DNA of 64,000 nt from Terriglobia bacterium (GTDB lineage Bacteria > Acidobacteriota > Terriglobia > Terriglobales > Acidobacteriaceae), in assembly GCA_020073015.1 (NCBI GenBank), contig JAIQFZ010000006.1:124001-188000 (forward strand), given 5' to 3'. Positions 1 through 9,989 of this stretch are shown piece by piece. The notes below the pieces were generated by a model. That model was not told the origin of the DNA. It saw only the letters and a program-made list of their open reading frames with translations, and did no database searches. Every line of letters begins with the position of its first letter. Within the stretch, counting starts at the first letter, position 1. A program made the translations under genes and the position numbers.

Positions 1-144
1 GCTGCTAGCTACTGGCTGCTGGCAACTGACAGTCGAGATTGTTCTCAGGGTGGTTTTCAGCCATCGTTTGTGGCCCTCTCGAGGGAAAACGGAATCGATT
101 CCGGGAAGCCAGGGGCTAGAAGCTAGGAGCTAGTAGCTGTTTTC
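1..144. other. Intergenic region upstream of glyQ with GCTAG-rich repeats
   Basis: No gene is visible here. Two stretches, about 1-32 and 110-141, are made of degenerate tandem words such as GCTAG, AGCTAG and AGGAGCTAG. Similar low-complexity sequence recurs near 41804-41844, 46308-46383 and 62348-62376. The second stretch ends only a few bases before the glyQ start, so it may overlap the glyQ leader. No clear -10/-35 pair or Shine-Dalgarno sequence could be assigned. Confidence 0.5.
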
Positions 145-1176
<1,032 letters not shown>

Positions 1177-1177
1177 T

Positions 1178-1217
1178 TGTAGCGCCGCCGACTCGGCGGC
1201 TGTCCGCCGGCGCTACT
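1178..1217. repeat. REP-like palindromic element between glyQ and glyS
   Basis: GTAGCGCCG at 1179-1187 pairs perfectly with CGGCGCTAC at 1208-1216. The enclosed sequence has its own CCG/CGG arms and the word CTGTCCG. The same layout (TGTAGCGCCG, then CTCG, then CGGCTGTCCG) recurs at 59093-59144, so this is a dispersed element and not only a terminator. It lies just after the glyQ stop and could attenuate transcription into glyS. Confidence 0.65.
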
Positions 1218-1274
1218 GTGATCCGGCTCACATTTACTTTGCTGTAATTTTGAGACCATAGACTGAATCGCCTG

Positions 1275-3425
1275 ATGCCAGACTTTCTACTTGAAATCGG
1301 CTGTGAAGAAATCCCCGCCAGAATGATCGAGGGCGCGTCCCAGGAACTGCAGGACCGCCTCAACGGACTTTTGAAACGCGAGCGTCTGGAACCTGCCGGC
1401 GCCATTACCCATCTCGATACCCCGCGGCGTCTGGCGGTTCTGGCGCCGGGCATTCCCACGGCACAGCCCGATGTCACCGAGCAGGTGACCGGCCCTTCGT
1501 CGCAGGTCGCATTCAAAGACGGGCAGCCCACCCCGGCGGCGCACGCGTTTGCCAGGAAAGTCGGCGTGGACGTTGGGAACCTGGAGAGGCTTACTACGCC
1601 GAAGGGCGAATACCTCGCTGCTACGGTCACGCGCAAAGGCCGAGCCGCCGCGGAAATTCTCGCCGAGACTCTTCCTAAAGAAATTGCCGCGCTCTACTGG
1701 CCCAAGAACATGTACTGGCGCAAGCGTGGAGAAGTGTTCGTCCGCCCGGTCCGCTGGCTGGTCGCTATGCTGGACGAACAAGTGGTGCCGCTGGAGTTGT
1801 TCGGCATCGCCGCCGGCAAGATTTCGCGCGGCCACCGCATCATCGGCGGCGATGCCGTCACGATCTCAAAGCCCGGCGCTTACGTCGAGGCTTTGCGGGG
1901 TACGAAAGTGCTCGGCGCTGCCGAGCGCGAGCAGGTCATCCGCAAGGCATTGGACGCAGCCACCCGCACAATCCCTGGTGGTCGCTGGCGGGAAGACAAG
2001 CCGCTGCTGGCAACGGTTGTGAACCTGACGGAGTTCCCAACCGCTATTCGTGGCACTTTCGACCCGGAATACCTCGAACTCCCCGAGGAAGTTCTGGTCA
2101 CGGTGATGCGCGACCACCAGAAGTATTTTGCGATCGAAGACGCGAGTGGCAAACTTCTGCCGCACTTCCTTGCCGTTCTCAATACCGCCGCGGATTCCGA
2201 AAGCTTGATCCGCCATGGCAATGAGCGCGTGCTGCGCGCCCGCTTCAACGACGCCCGCTTCTTCTGGCAGACGGACCAGAAGCAAACGCTGCGGGATCGC
2301 GTCGAGTTACTGAAACACGTGACTTTTCAGAAGGACCTGGGCAGCTACTACGACAAGACGCTGCGCGTGCAACGCCTGGCCAGCTGGCTCTCGGAGGCGG
2401 TGCGGCAGAGTAGTCTGGCCATTCGTCCCGGCGTTGTGCACAAAGCGGCCCTGCTGGCGAAGACCGACCTGACCACCGAACTGGTCAAGGAGTTCACCGA
2501 ACTGCAAGGCATCATCGGCGGCCTCTATGCGCGGGTACAGCAACTGGACGAAGGGTTGAAGACCGATGCGCAGGAGGAAATCGCCAAGGCAATCTACGAT
2601 CACTACAAGCCGGAATCGATGGAGGATGATGTTCCACGCACCCTTGAAGGCGCCGTTCTCTCGATTGCCGACAAGGCCGACTCTATCGCCGGCATGTTTG
2701 CTCTAGGTCTGATGCCGAGCGGATCCAAGGACCCGTTTGCGCTTCGTCGTCAGGCAAACGGGATCGTCAAAACGATCGCGGAGCATAAGCTGCCGTTCCG
2801 GCTCTCAGAGGTGATGCACGACGCGCGCTCCCGCTATCAGGACTCCGAGGCGGAGAAGAGGTTTTCCAACGCCTCCTACGACGAATCCGTGCGGGGCTTC
2901 TTCCGGGAGCGGCTGGAGTTTTATCTGAAAGACGCTCGCGGCTACGCCTACGACATGGTCAATGCGGTGCTCGCGGTTGATTCTGACGACGTGGTGGACG
3001 CCACCGCACGGGCCCAGGCGGTGAGTAACGTACGCGGTTCGGCAGACTTCGAGTCGATTTCGATCGCTCTCAAGCGAATGAAGAACATTTTGCGCCAGGC
3101 AGCTGAAAATAAGAGACATATCGCTGCTCATCTCGACCCAGCGGCGCTCCGGGAGGAAGCGGAGAAGGAACTCGCAGCAGGCATTGCTCCGGCTGTCGCA
3201 GTGGTGGAAAAGCTGCGCGCAAGCCACAATTATGAAGGGGCACTGCTCGAGATCGCAAAACTTCGCCCGGCCGTCGACAGGTTTTTCGACAAGGTCATGG
3301 TCATGGTCGAAGACGACCATCTGCGCGCCAACCGTCTGGCCTTGCTGCAGACGTTGGTCAAAGAATTCTCCACGATCGCGGATTTTTCCGAGATTGTGAC
3401 CGAAGGCAAAGAATCTACGAAATAA
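1275..3425 (+). CDS. glyS: Glycine--tRNA ligase beta subunit
   Basis: This is the beta chain of glycyl-tRNA synthetase, which binds tRNA and is needed with GlyQ for aminoacylation. The 716-residue protein starts with the conserved LLEIGCEEIPARM and contains the family segments FVRPVRWLVAMLD, TEFPTAIRGTFDPEYL, VTVMRDHQKYFA and GLMPSGSKDPFALRRQANG (HD-like region), followed by an anticodon-binding-like C-terminal helical domain. The length is normal. It lies downstream of glyQ in the same orientation, and ppdK starts 14 bases after its stop, so glyS and ppdK are probably co-transcribed. Confidence 0.97.
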   Translation: MPDFLLEIGCEEIPARMIEGASQELQDRLNGLLKRERLEPAGAITHLDTPRRLAVLAPGIPTAQPDVTEQVTGPSSQVAFKDGQPTPAAHAFARKVGVDVGNLERLTTPKGEYLAATVTRKGRAAAEILAETLPKEIAALYWPKNMYWRKRGEVFVRPVRWLVAMLDEQVVPLELFGIAAGKISRGHRIIGGDAVTISKPGAYVEALRGTKVLGAAEREQVIRKALDAATRTIPGGRWREDKPLLATVVNLTEFPTAIRGTFDPEYLELPEEVLVTVMRDHQKYFAIEDASGKLLPHFLAVLNTAADSESLIRHGNERVLRARFNDARFFWQTDQKQTLRDRVELLKHVTFQKDLGSYYDKTLRVQRLASWLSEAVRQSSLAIRPGVVHKAALLAKTDLTTELVKEFTELQGIIGGLYARVQQLDEGLKTDAQEEIAKAIYDHYKPESMEDDVPRTLEGAVLSIADKADSIAGMFALGLMPSGSKDPFALRRQANGIVKTIAEHKLPFRLSEVMHDARSRYQDSEAEKRFSNASYDESVRGFFRERLEFYLKDARGYAYDMVNAVLAVDSDDVVDATARAQAVSNVRGSADFESISIALKRMKNILRQAAENKRHIAAHLDPAALREEAEKELAAGIAPAVAVVEKLRASHNYEGALLEIAKLRPAVDRFFDKVMVMVEDDHLRANRLALLQTLVKEFSTIADFSEIVTEGKESTK

Positions 3426-3439
3426 GAAGAGGACTTATC

Positions 3440-6226
3440 ATGGCAACCACAACACTCCCCGAAGCTGAAATCGTCGAAAGTAAACCCACCAGCGTGCAGT
3501 ACGTGTACTCGTTCGGCGGCGGCAAAGCCGACGGCCACGGCAAGATGAAAGACGTACTCGGCGGCAAAGGCGCCGGCCTCGCCGAGATGACGAACGCGGA
3601 CCTGCCCGTGCCCCCAGGCTTTACGATCCAGACCGAAGCCTGCCGTGAGTACATGCGGCACAACGCGGTCTCGAAGGAAGTCGACAGCCAGATGGACGCG
3701 GCGCTCGACAAGCTTGAGAAGCTGCAGGGGCAGAAACTCGGCAAGGGCGAAAATCCGCTGCTGGTCAGCGTGCGGTCGGGCGCGAAGTTTTCCATGCCAG
3801 GAATGATGGATACGATCCTGAATCTCGGCCTCAACGACCAAAGCGTGGAGGCGCTCGCCAAGCGTGCCAACAACCCGCGCTTCGCCTACGATTCGTATCG
3901 CCGCCTGATCCAGATGTTTGGCAACGTGGTGCTCGATATTGAAAAGTCGGCATTCGAAGAAGTCTTCGACGGCAAGAAAAGGCAGAGAAAGGTCAAGCTC
4001 GACACGGAACTTGATGCCAAGGCGCTGAAGGAAGTCATCGAAGAGTATAAGAAGGTCGTCAAGAAACACGCCAAAATCGACTTCCCGCAGAACGCGCATG
4101 AGCAATTGGTCATGTCGCGCGACGCTGTGTTCCGCTCCTGGAACAATGATCGCGCCAAGCACTATCGCCGGATCAACAACATCTCCGATGACCTTGGCAC
4201 AGCCGTCAACGTGCAGGCGATGGTTTTCGGCAACCTGGGTGAAACCAGCGGCACGGGCGTGGGCTTCACGCGCAATCCCGCGAATGGAGACAAAGAGTTT
4301 TTTGCGGAATTCTTGATGAATGCCCAGGGCGAAGACGTGGTTTCCGGTGTCCGCACGCCCATGCACATTTCGGAACTCCGCAACATCATGCCGCAGGTTT
4401 ACGATCAGCTCCGCGACATCACGAACCGGTTGGAACAGCATTACCGCGACGTGCAGGACTTCGAGTTCACTATCCAGGAAGGCAAGCTCTACATGCTGCA
4501 GACGCGCAACGGCAAACGCACGGGAGTTGCCGCGGTGCGCATTGCCATCCAGATGGTGGAAGAAGGGCTGATCAAGAAAGAAGAAGCGATCTTCCGGGTG
4601 GAACCGAACCAACTGTATGACTTCCTCGTGCCGCGACTGGACGAAAAGAGCAGCAAAGTCGAGGTCCTGACGAAGGGCCTGCCGGCCTCGCCGGGAGCAG
4701 CGGTGGGACAGATTGTTTTCACTGCCGATGATGCGGTCGATGCAGTACGCAAGAACAAGAAGGCTGCGGTCATTCTGGTACGCGGTGAAACGACACCTGA
4801 AGACATTCACGGGATGGAAGTGGCGAAAGGGATTCTCACCTCGCGTGGCGGCATGACCAGCCACGCCGCCGTCGTCACGCGCGGCATGGGCAAGTGCTGC
4901 GTCGCCGGCGCCGGCGAAGTTGAAGTCGACGAAAAAGCCCGCGAGGTGCGAGTGAAAGGGCAAGTCTTCAAGGAGGGAGACTGGATCTCGCTCGACGGCA
5001 CCACCGGCCGCGTGATCAAAGGCCAACTGAAGACACTCGACGCATCTCCGGATGATCCCGACCTGCAGAAGTTCATGAGTTGGGCCGAACCCTTCCGCAC
5101 CATGGGTGTGCGCGCCAACGCCGACATTCCGCGCGATGCCATCCAGGCGCGGGCGTTCGGCGCCGAAGGCATTGGACTGTGCCGTACCGAGCACATGTTC
5201 TTTGGCGCAGAGAAAATTCCGCACATGCGCGCCATGATTCTCGCCAACAACGAGAAAGATCGCCGCGCCGCCCTCAAGAAACTGCTACCCATGCAGCGCA
5301 ACGACTTCATCGGCGTATTCCGCGCCATGGACGGCTTCCCGGTTACCATCCGGACGCTTGATCCGCCGCTGCACGAGTTCCTGCCGCGGCGCGAGGATTT
5401 GATGGTCGACATCGCCACGCTGCCCCAGGCAGATACGAAGCACAAGAAAGCGTTGGTGGCGACGTACCGCGACTACGGAGCCAAAGCGGTTGGCGACCTG
5501 AAGAAACTGCTGCCGGCGCTGCTCAAACGCGTCGAGCAGTTGCACGAATTCAATCCCATGCTCGGCCACCGCGGTTGCCGTCTCGGCATCACTTATCCCG
5601 AGATCACCGAGATGCAAGCGCGCGCCATCTTCGAAGCGGCCGTAGCCGTGGCCAAAGACGGCGTCAAGGTTCTCCCAGAGGTGATGATCCCATTGACTGC
5701 CACACTGAAGGAAATGGCCAACCAGGCGGAGATTGTTCACCGCGTGGCGAAGGAAGTATTCAAAGAGAAAGAACGGACTGTCGAATACATGGTGGGCACG
5801 ATGATCGAGTTGCCGCGTGCTGCGCTGGTGGCGGATGAGATCGCGAAAGACGCGCAGTTCTTCTCCTTCGGCACCAACGATCTGACCCAGACGACGTGGG
5901 GATTCTCGCGCGACGACGTCAACAAAATCCTGCCCACCTACATCAATGAGGGAATCATCAAGCAGGATCCGTTTGCCGTTCTCGATCGTGAGGGCGTCGG
6001 GCAACTGGTGAAGATGGCCACCGAACGCGGCCGCAAAACGCGCTCGAACCTGAAAGTCGGCATCTGCGGCGAGCACGGTGGCGAACCGTCCTCGGTCGAG
6101 TTCTGCTACCAGACCGGGCTGAACTACGTTTCCTGCTCGCCGTTCCGCGTGCTGACCGCGCGCTTGGCCGCGGCTCAAGCCGCCGCTGGCGAGAAGCTGA
6201 ACGTGGAAGGCGGAAGAACGAAATAG
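3440..6226 (+). CDS. ppdK: Pyruvate, phosphate dikinase
   Basis: This cytoplasmic enzyme interconverts pyruvate + ATP + Pi and PEP + AMP + PPi, linking glycolysis and gluconeogenesis. The 928-residue product has the N-terminal ATP-grasp part (GGKGAGLAEM near residue 42), the swivelling phosphohistidine domain with GGMTSHAAVVTRGMG (catalytic His about residue 475), and the C-terminal PEP/pyruvate TIM barrel with GICGEHGG (catalytic Cys about residue 876). The length is slightly above the common ~880. The ATG at 3440 has GAGGA upstream at good spacing. It follows glyS by 14 bases. With eno and gpmI at the far end of the window, three lower-glycolysis enzymes are present. Confidence 0.97.
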   Translation: MATTTLPEAEIVESKPTSVQYVYSFGGGKADGHGKMKDVLGGKGAGLAEMTNADLPVPPGFTIQTEACREYMRHNAVSKEVDSQMDAALDKLEKLQGQKLGKGENPLLVSVRSGAKFSMPGMMDTILNLGLNDQSVEALAKRANNPRFAYDSYRRLIQMFGNVVLDIEKSAFEEVFDGKKRQRKVKLDTELDAKALKEVIEEYKKVVKKHAKIDFPQNAHEQLVMSRDAVFRSWNNDRAKHYRRINNISDDLGTAVNVQAMVFGNLGETSGTGVGFTRNPANGDKEFFAEFLMNAQGEDVVSGVRTPMHISELRNIMPQVYDQLRDITNRLEQHYRDVQDFEFTIQEGKLYMLQTRNGKRTGVAAVRIAIQMVEEGLIKKEEAIFRVEPNQLYDFLVPRLDEKSSKVEVLTKGLPASPGAAVGQIVFTADDAVDAVRKNKKAAVILVRGETTPEDIHGMEVAKGILTSRGGMTSHAAVVTRGMGKCCVAGAGEVEVDEKAREVRVKGQVFKEGDWISLDGTTGRVIKGQLKTLDASPDDPDLQKFMSWAEPFRTMGVRANADIPRDAIQARAFGAEGIGLCRTEHMFFGAEKIPHMRAMILANNEKDRRAALKKLLPMQRNDFIGVFRAMDGFPVTIRTLDPPLHEFLPRREDLMVDIATLPQADTKHKKALVATYRDYGAKAVGDLKKLLPALLKRVEQLHEFNPMLGHRGCRLGITYPEITEMQARAIFEAAVAVAKDGVKVLPEVMIPLTATLKEMANQAEIVHRVAKEVFKEKERTVEYMVGTMIELPRAALVADEIAKDAQFFSFGTNDLTQTTWGFSRDDVNKILPTYINEGIIKQDPFAVLDREGVGQLVKMATERGRKTRSNLKVGICGEHGGEPSSVEFCYQTGLNYVSCSPFRVLTARLAAAQAAAGEKLNVEGGRTK

Positions 6227-6243
6227 CAACCGCTGTGAATCAA

Positions 6244-6282
6244 GAGGACGCAAGGGTTTGGTGTTCAGAACCCTGCGTCCTC
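6244..6282. terminator. Bidirectional hairpin after ppdK
   Basis: GAGGACGCA then GGGTT (6244-6258, with one unpaired A) pairs with AACCC then TGCGTCCTC (6269-6282), giving a 14-bp stem with a 10-nt loop. It lies 17 bases after the ppdK stop and 8 bases before the 3' end of the convergent gene at 6291. There is only a weak T run after it (GGTGGTTTTC). It probably serves both genes. Confidence 0.6.
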
Positions 6283-6290
6283 GGTGGTTT

Positions 6291-6884
6291 TCAGTTGACC
6301 TTTTGCAACCGGGCAATCAGCTTCTGGGCGAGGTTTTCTTCGGACTCCGACCAGAGCAGGCGTCCGGTAGCTCCTGCATTTTTTTCCACCTTCGCGGTGA
6401 ACTCCACGAGTTTGTACACATTGCTCCGGACGCGTTGTTCCGTTTCTTGGGTGAGTGAAAGTTCCTCGTGCAAGAACGACGTGTCCAATCCGAAATCGAT
6501 CTGAATGTGTCCCGTGTCTGCAGCGGCGCCCTCTTCAAATTCGGTCCCCTGTGCGATGAATCGCACCAGGGTCGGCTGGAGCACCCATTGGTCTCCGCGG
6601 TCCGGCAGGGACCACAAATCCCAGTACGCTTCAAACACGTAGGCGTAGTCGCTGTGAAGAAGGTCCGCGGCGACGCCCGCGGCTTCTTCGGGCGGCACTC
6701 CTGGCCGAAATCGGCGCTCCAGCACAGTGGGCTCGTTCCACGAAACCGGATGGACTGCCACGTAGGTCACACCGTCCTGGGCGGGAGAAAACGGAAGCTG
6801 CCGCAGCACACGGACCGTCCGCGGCAAGAGCTCAGGCTCGTCAAAGTCGGAGAACCAAAGGCTCAGATAGAGCGAATCGGCCAT
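6291..6884 (-). CDS. Conserved hypothetical protein
   Basis: A 197-residue soluble protein with no signal peptide or membrane segment. I do not recognise its family. It is rich in acidic and aromatic residues, with blocks such as LYLSLWFSDF near the N-terminus, SDYAYVFEAYWDLW in the middle and IQIDFGLDTSFLHEELSL near residue 130. The protein-like composition, the full-length frame and its position convergent to ppdK with a shared hairpin support a real gene. No function is suggested by its neighbours. Confidence 0.75.
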   Translation of the reverse strand: MADSLYLSLWFSDFDEPELLPRTVRVLRQLPFSPAQDGVTYVAVHPVSWNEPTVLERRFRPGVPPEEAAGVAADLLHSDYAYVFEAYWDLWSLPDRGDQWVLQPTLVRFIAQGTEFEEGAAADTGHIQIDFGLDTSFLHEELSLTQETEQRVRSNVYKLVEFTAKVEKNAGATGRLLWSESEENLAQKLIARLQKVN

Positions 6885-7063
6885 GATGCTATTTTAATGC
6901 TGTACGTCATGTGCGCATCGGCGCCGCAGCACGGGATCAATGGTTCTTCACAGGACCAGGGGGATGGGGCAACCAGTTTTGACACTGCAAAATTGGCCCT
7001 GTTAAGATAAGAGCGCTCGCGAAGTAGAGTCTGCTGTCGAAAGGTCTACCTCGGTTCTCTACC

Positions 7064-7141
7064 GTCCCCGTCGTCTAGCCCGGCCTAGGACATCGCCCTT
7101 TCACGGCGGTAACGGGGGTTCGAATCCCCCCGGGGACGCCA
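7064..7141 (+). tRNA. tRNA-Glu (anticodon TTC)
   Basis: A full cloverleaf can be drawn. The acceptor stem pairs GTCCCCG (7064-7070) with CGGGGAC (7131-7137), followed by discriminator G and an encoded CCA ending at 7141. The anticodon stem TCGCC/GGCGG (one T-G pair) encloses loop CTTTCAC, giving anticodon TTC at 7100-7102. The T arm carries the standard GGTTCGAATCC core. The sequence is close to bacterial tRNA-Glu throughout. Confidence 0.97.
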
Positions 7142-7567
7142 ACGAGACTGAGATTCGTCCAGAAAAAGCCACTTCGTTTCCTATCCACAGTTTTCATGCT
7201 ACGTTGACGTTGTGAAGCGCCTGCTTCAATGTCGATCGTCATTACTCCGTCGATCCCGACTGAGTTATTAACTCCTGCACAATGTCTAGCTTCAGCCCCG
7301 TGGCGGAACTGGCATACGTAGCTGCCTCAAGATTGGCAGAGCTGGTCTCGCAGACCTGTTTTCCAGCGCTGCGCAAGGTGGAGGACCGGTTGGGACGAGA
7401 GGTCAACGTCACGGCCGATTCCCCAGAGGAGTTCCGGAAAAAAGTCCAATCGCGCAACCATTTCTTCGCCGCCGTTCTACTTGGACGGAAAACAGTTTGC
7501 GAAAGGAGGTCAGAGTGACTTGGACGAAATGGTTGTTGGAGGGGTGTAAACTGACGTAGTTTTTCTC
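7142..7567. other. Region between tRNA-Glu and the RHS-fusion gene
   Basis: About 425 bases without a convincing gene. It contains a tRNA-Leu-like relic (7298-7365). An open frame from 7282 to 7518 on the plus strand runs through that relic; its product has no recognisable domain and I regard it as doubtful. GGAGGGG lies near 7539-7545, about 22 bases before the ATG at 7568, which is too far for a normal ribosome binding site. Confidence 0.5.
7298..7365 (+). pseudogene. tRNA-Leu-like relic (5' half)
   Basis: The stretch CCCCGTGGCGGAACTGGCAT followed by ACG matches the acceptor-end/D-arm region of bacterial tRNA-Leu. It is followed by an anticodon-like hairpin (CTGCC/GGCAG around TCAAGATT, with a possible CAA anticodon) and a variable-arm-like hairpin GGTCT-CGC-AGACC. 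No T arm (GGTTCGA) or matching 3' acceptor strand follows, so a functional tRNA cannot be folded. It lies 160 bases after tRNA-Glu, and may be a decayed tRNA or chance similarity. Confidence 0.35.
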
Positions 7568-9865
7568 ATGGGGCCCTTTTCCGTGCCCCAGGGCACCGTG
7601 ATCCTGACGTATACGCTTGTTGAAAAAGAATATCTCGATGCGCAGCGAGCCTTCAAAGCGCATCTCGCCCGAGGCAGACTTCTCTTTCGGATGGTGCTCC
7701 CGATCGCATTTGGGGCAGCACTTGCGGGCGCCTACTCGTTTTTCGTTGTTGACAATCTGGGTTGGGGAATTGGGTTGTGTCTGGCATCTGCGTACCTGCT
7801 GGCCAGTCGGATGTTCTGGTGGCAGCGGCGTGTCCGGCGCGCGCTCAAAGAAAACCCTGAACGGCTCGGGCCCTTTGAGCTCGAACTGACACAAGAGGGG
7901 ATCAAGGTCAGTCCAGGAGCATCGGAGTTGTCCTGGCCGGTTGTGCTTCGGTATTACGAAACTCGTGATCTTTTTTTGCTGCTGGGACCGGCTAGAGAGT
8001 TGTGCATTCTTCCCAAACGCGCGTTTCCCATGGGCGACATGCTCCAATGGACTGAGAGACTCCGTGCCGAATTGAGAGGAAAAGGACGCCGCAACAACCC
8101 GGACGCTCTCCTGCTGAAGCTAACGGCGACATGGGCTGTAGGGGCTTTTTTCGTGATGGTTTTGTTCGCGGGCTCTATTCACAACTTCCTAGGCCCGACG
8201 TTCAGGCGCGCAGCCGCCCGAACCAGGACCGCCGCCGGAAGTGTCTCGAACTCTCAGCCCGCAAGGCCGGCTCCCATCAATGAACTGAACGGCCGCGGCA
8301 CGGTTTATCTTGTGCCATTGGGCAAACCGCAAAGCATTCTCTCGACCGCTCTCCTTTCTTATTACCGTAAGAAATATGGCTTGGAGCTCCGTGTTCTGGC
8401 GCCAGTTCCGTTGCCTGCGTGGACCAAGGACGAGATTCGCCACCAGCTCATCGCGGAGGAACTGGTCGAAGCCATCAAGCGGACGTATCCCCAATTTGCC
8501 ATTGATCCCGATGCAATCCTTGTCGGAGTCACCGATGAAGATATGTATATCTCGGAGATGAACTGGAGTTATGCGTTTAGCTGGCGGCAAGAGGAACGGT
8601 TTGCAATCGTCTCCACGGCGCGACTGGACCCCGTGTTCGATAAAGAGCCAGCGAACCCAAGAATTGTGGAAGAACGCGGGCGCAAAATGCTCACGAAGGA
8701 TATTGGGTTGCTCTACTACCGCCTGCAGCCCAGCTATGACTATTCCAGCGTGCTCTATGGCTCCATTGACGATGTGGAGGATCTCGATGACATGGGCGAG
8801 GATTTCCTGACCTCCGACACCCAGGTTCGCGCGGAGCGGCGCTTGCAGGACGGAGATCCGTGCTTTACCATCCGTCACTTTTACGTTCCCGACAAGACCC
8901 GCACCGACTCCGGGATATTGACCGGCTGCAGTGGGGAAGCTAAGCAGTTAAACCTGGAAATCATGGAAGTGGACCTGCGCTATGGACTGTTTCTGGATCG
9001 TCGAACTGAGTTCTACACTCCGGACCGAATACCTCTGCAGTTCACGCGGGTATTGCGCACGCAAGACTCACGGTCGCGAGCGTTCGGGATCGGCGGCACT
9101 CACAACCTGAATATTTTTCCCGTGGGCGATCGTTGGCCGTTTACCTGGATGGACGTGATTATGGCCGATGGCGGCCGCGTCCATTACAAACGCTCCAACT
9201 GGGGGTTTGGTTACTGGGATGCCACTTACTCAGAATCAGATTCTGGAAGCAGCGAATTTTCTGGCTCAACGGTTTCGTGGAACTGGCCAGGGTGGAAACT
9301 TGCCGAACTGGGTGGGAGAACTTATTACTTTGCCGATGGCGGACATCTTCAGCGTCCCGAGCAATCGGCTTTGCTCGCCATAGAAGACCGTCAAGGCAAT
9401 CGGTTGGATCTGCCTCGTGACTCAGCTGGGAACTTGATCCGAGCGCACTCTTCTGGCGGTCGCGAACCGGATAGCGAACTGGACTTTGAATATGACGAGA
9501 AGAATAGAATCACGCATGCGTGGGACCGGAACAGCCACCACGTCGACTATAGTTACGATCCGACTGGCCGCCTGGTCCGCGTTAAGGATGTGGACGGGCA
9601 AGTGACGGATTACTCCTACGATGCGAAGAACCGGATGATCGCGGTGATGCAGGATGGAAAGCTGATCCTTAGCAATGAGTACGACGCGAGGGACCGGGTA
9701 ATCCGCCAGACCCTGTCCGACGGACGCGCGTACACGTTTAAGTACTCGCTCGATCATGCCGGCCGAGTGGTTGCGGCAGACGTGCGCGATTCCGCCGGTC
9801 TCACGTGGAAGATAAGCATGAGTGGCGGAGCGCAATACACTATGGAGCCGGTTCGGGGCCGCTAA
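7568..9865 (+). CDS. YcxB-like / inactive archaemetzincin-like / RHS-repeat membrane protein
   Basis: A 765-residue composite protein. Residues ~14-170 resemble the YcxB-like domain, with two hydrophobic helices (about 46-85) and a PH-like part; another membrane helix is near 190-210. Residues ~240-420 resemble predicted archaemetzincin-type proteins (VGVTDEDMYI, FAIVSTARLDP, DVEDLDDMGEDF). Where the HExxH zinc motif is expected the sequence reads KMLTKDIGLLYY (373-384), so the zinc ligands are gone. Residues ~640-750 hold YD/RHS repeats (FEYDEKNRITHAWD, YSYDPTGRLVRVKD, YSYDAKNRMIAV). The C-terminus lacks any toxin domain. The start is uncertain: the ATG at 7568 has no good ribosome binding site, and the GTG at 7598 is an alternative. 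Function is unknown. Confidence 0.8.
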   Translation: MGPFSVPQGTVILTYTLVEKEYLDAQRAFKAHLARGRLLFRMVLPIAFGAALAGAYSFFVVDNLGWGIGLCLASAYLLASRMFWWQRRVRRALKENPERLGPFELELTQEGIKVSPGASELSWPVVLRYYETRDLFLLLGPARELCILPKRAFPMGDMLQWTERLRAELRGKGRRNNPDALLLKLTATWAVGAFFVMVLFAGSIHNFLGPTFRRAAARTRTAAGSVSNSQPARPAPINELNGRGTVYLVPLGKPQSILSTALLSYYRKKYGLELRVLAPVPLPAWTKDEIRHQLIAEELVEAIKRTYPQFAIDPDAILVGVTDEDMYISEMNWSYAFSWRQEERFAIVSTARLDPVFDKEPANPRIVEERGRKMLTKDIGLLYYRLQPSYDYSSVLYGSIDDVEDLDDMGEDFLTSDTQVRAERRLQDGDPCFTIRHFYVPDKTRTDSGILTGCSGEAKQLNLEIMEVDLRYGLFLDRRTEFYTPDRIPLQFTRVLRTQDSRSRAFGIGGTHNLNIFPVGDRWPFTWMDVIMADGGRVHYKRSNWGFGYWDATYSESDSGSSEFSGSTVSWNWPGWKLAELGGRTYYFADGGHLQRPEQSALLAIEDRQGNRLDLPRDSAGNLIRAHSSGGREPDSELDFEYDEKNRITHAWDRNSHHVDYSYDPTGRLVRVKDVDGQVTDYSYDAKNRMIAVMQDGKLILSNEYDARDRVIRQTLSDGRAYTFKYSLDHAGRVVAADVRDSAGLTWKISMSGGAQYTMEPVRGR

Positions 9866-9989
9866 ACAAGGGCCTTAACCGTTCGTCCGGGCATTGCCTG
9901 CCCCACCATTCAGCAATGAAGTAGTCAAAAAGCCGCAGAGTCTGTGTTATTCTCCTCCCGATTTGCAGTTACGCGTGAGGGTAGGGCTT

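Noticed and set aside
3230-5224. 664-codon open frame on the minus strand opposite ppdK
   Set aside because: It is the antisense shadow of a confidently identified gene in GC-rich DNA; its product is low-complexity (Arg/His/Leu/Val-rich) and shows no domain.
7282-7518. 78-codon plus-strand frame as a small gene
   Set aside because: Its first half runs through the tRNA-Leu-like relic, it has no ribosome binding site and no recognisable domain.
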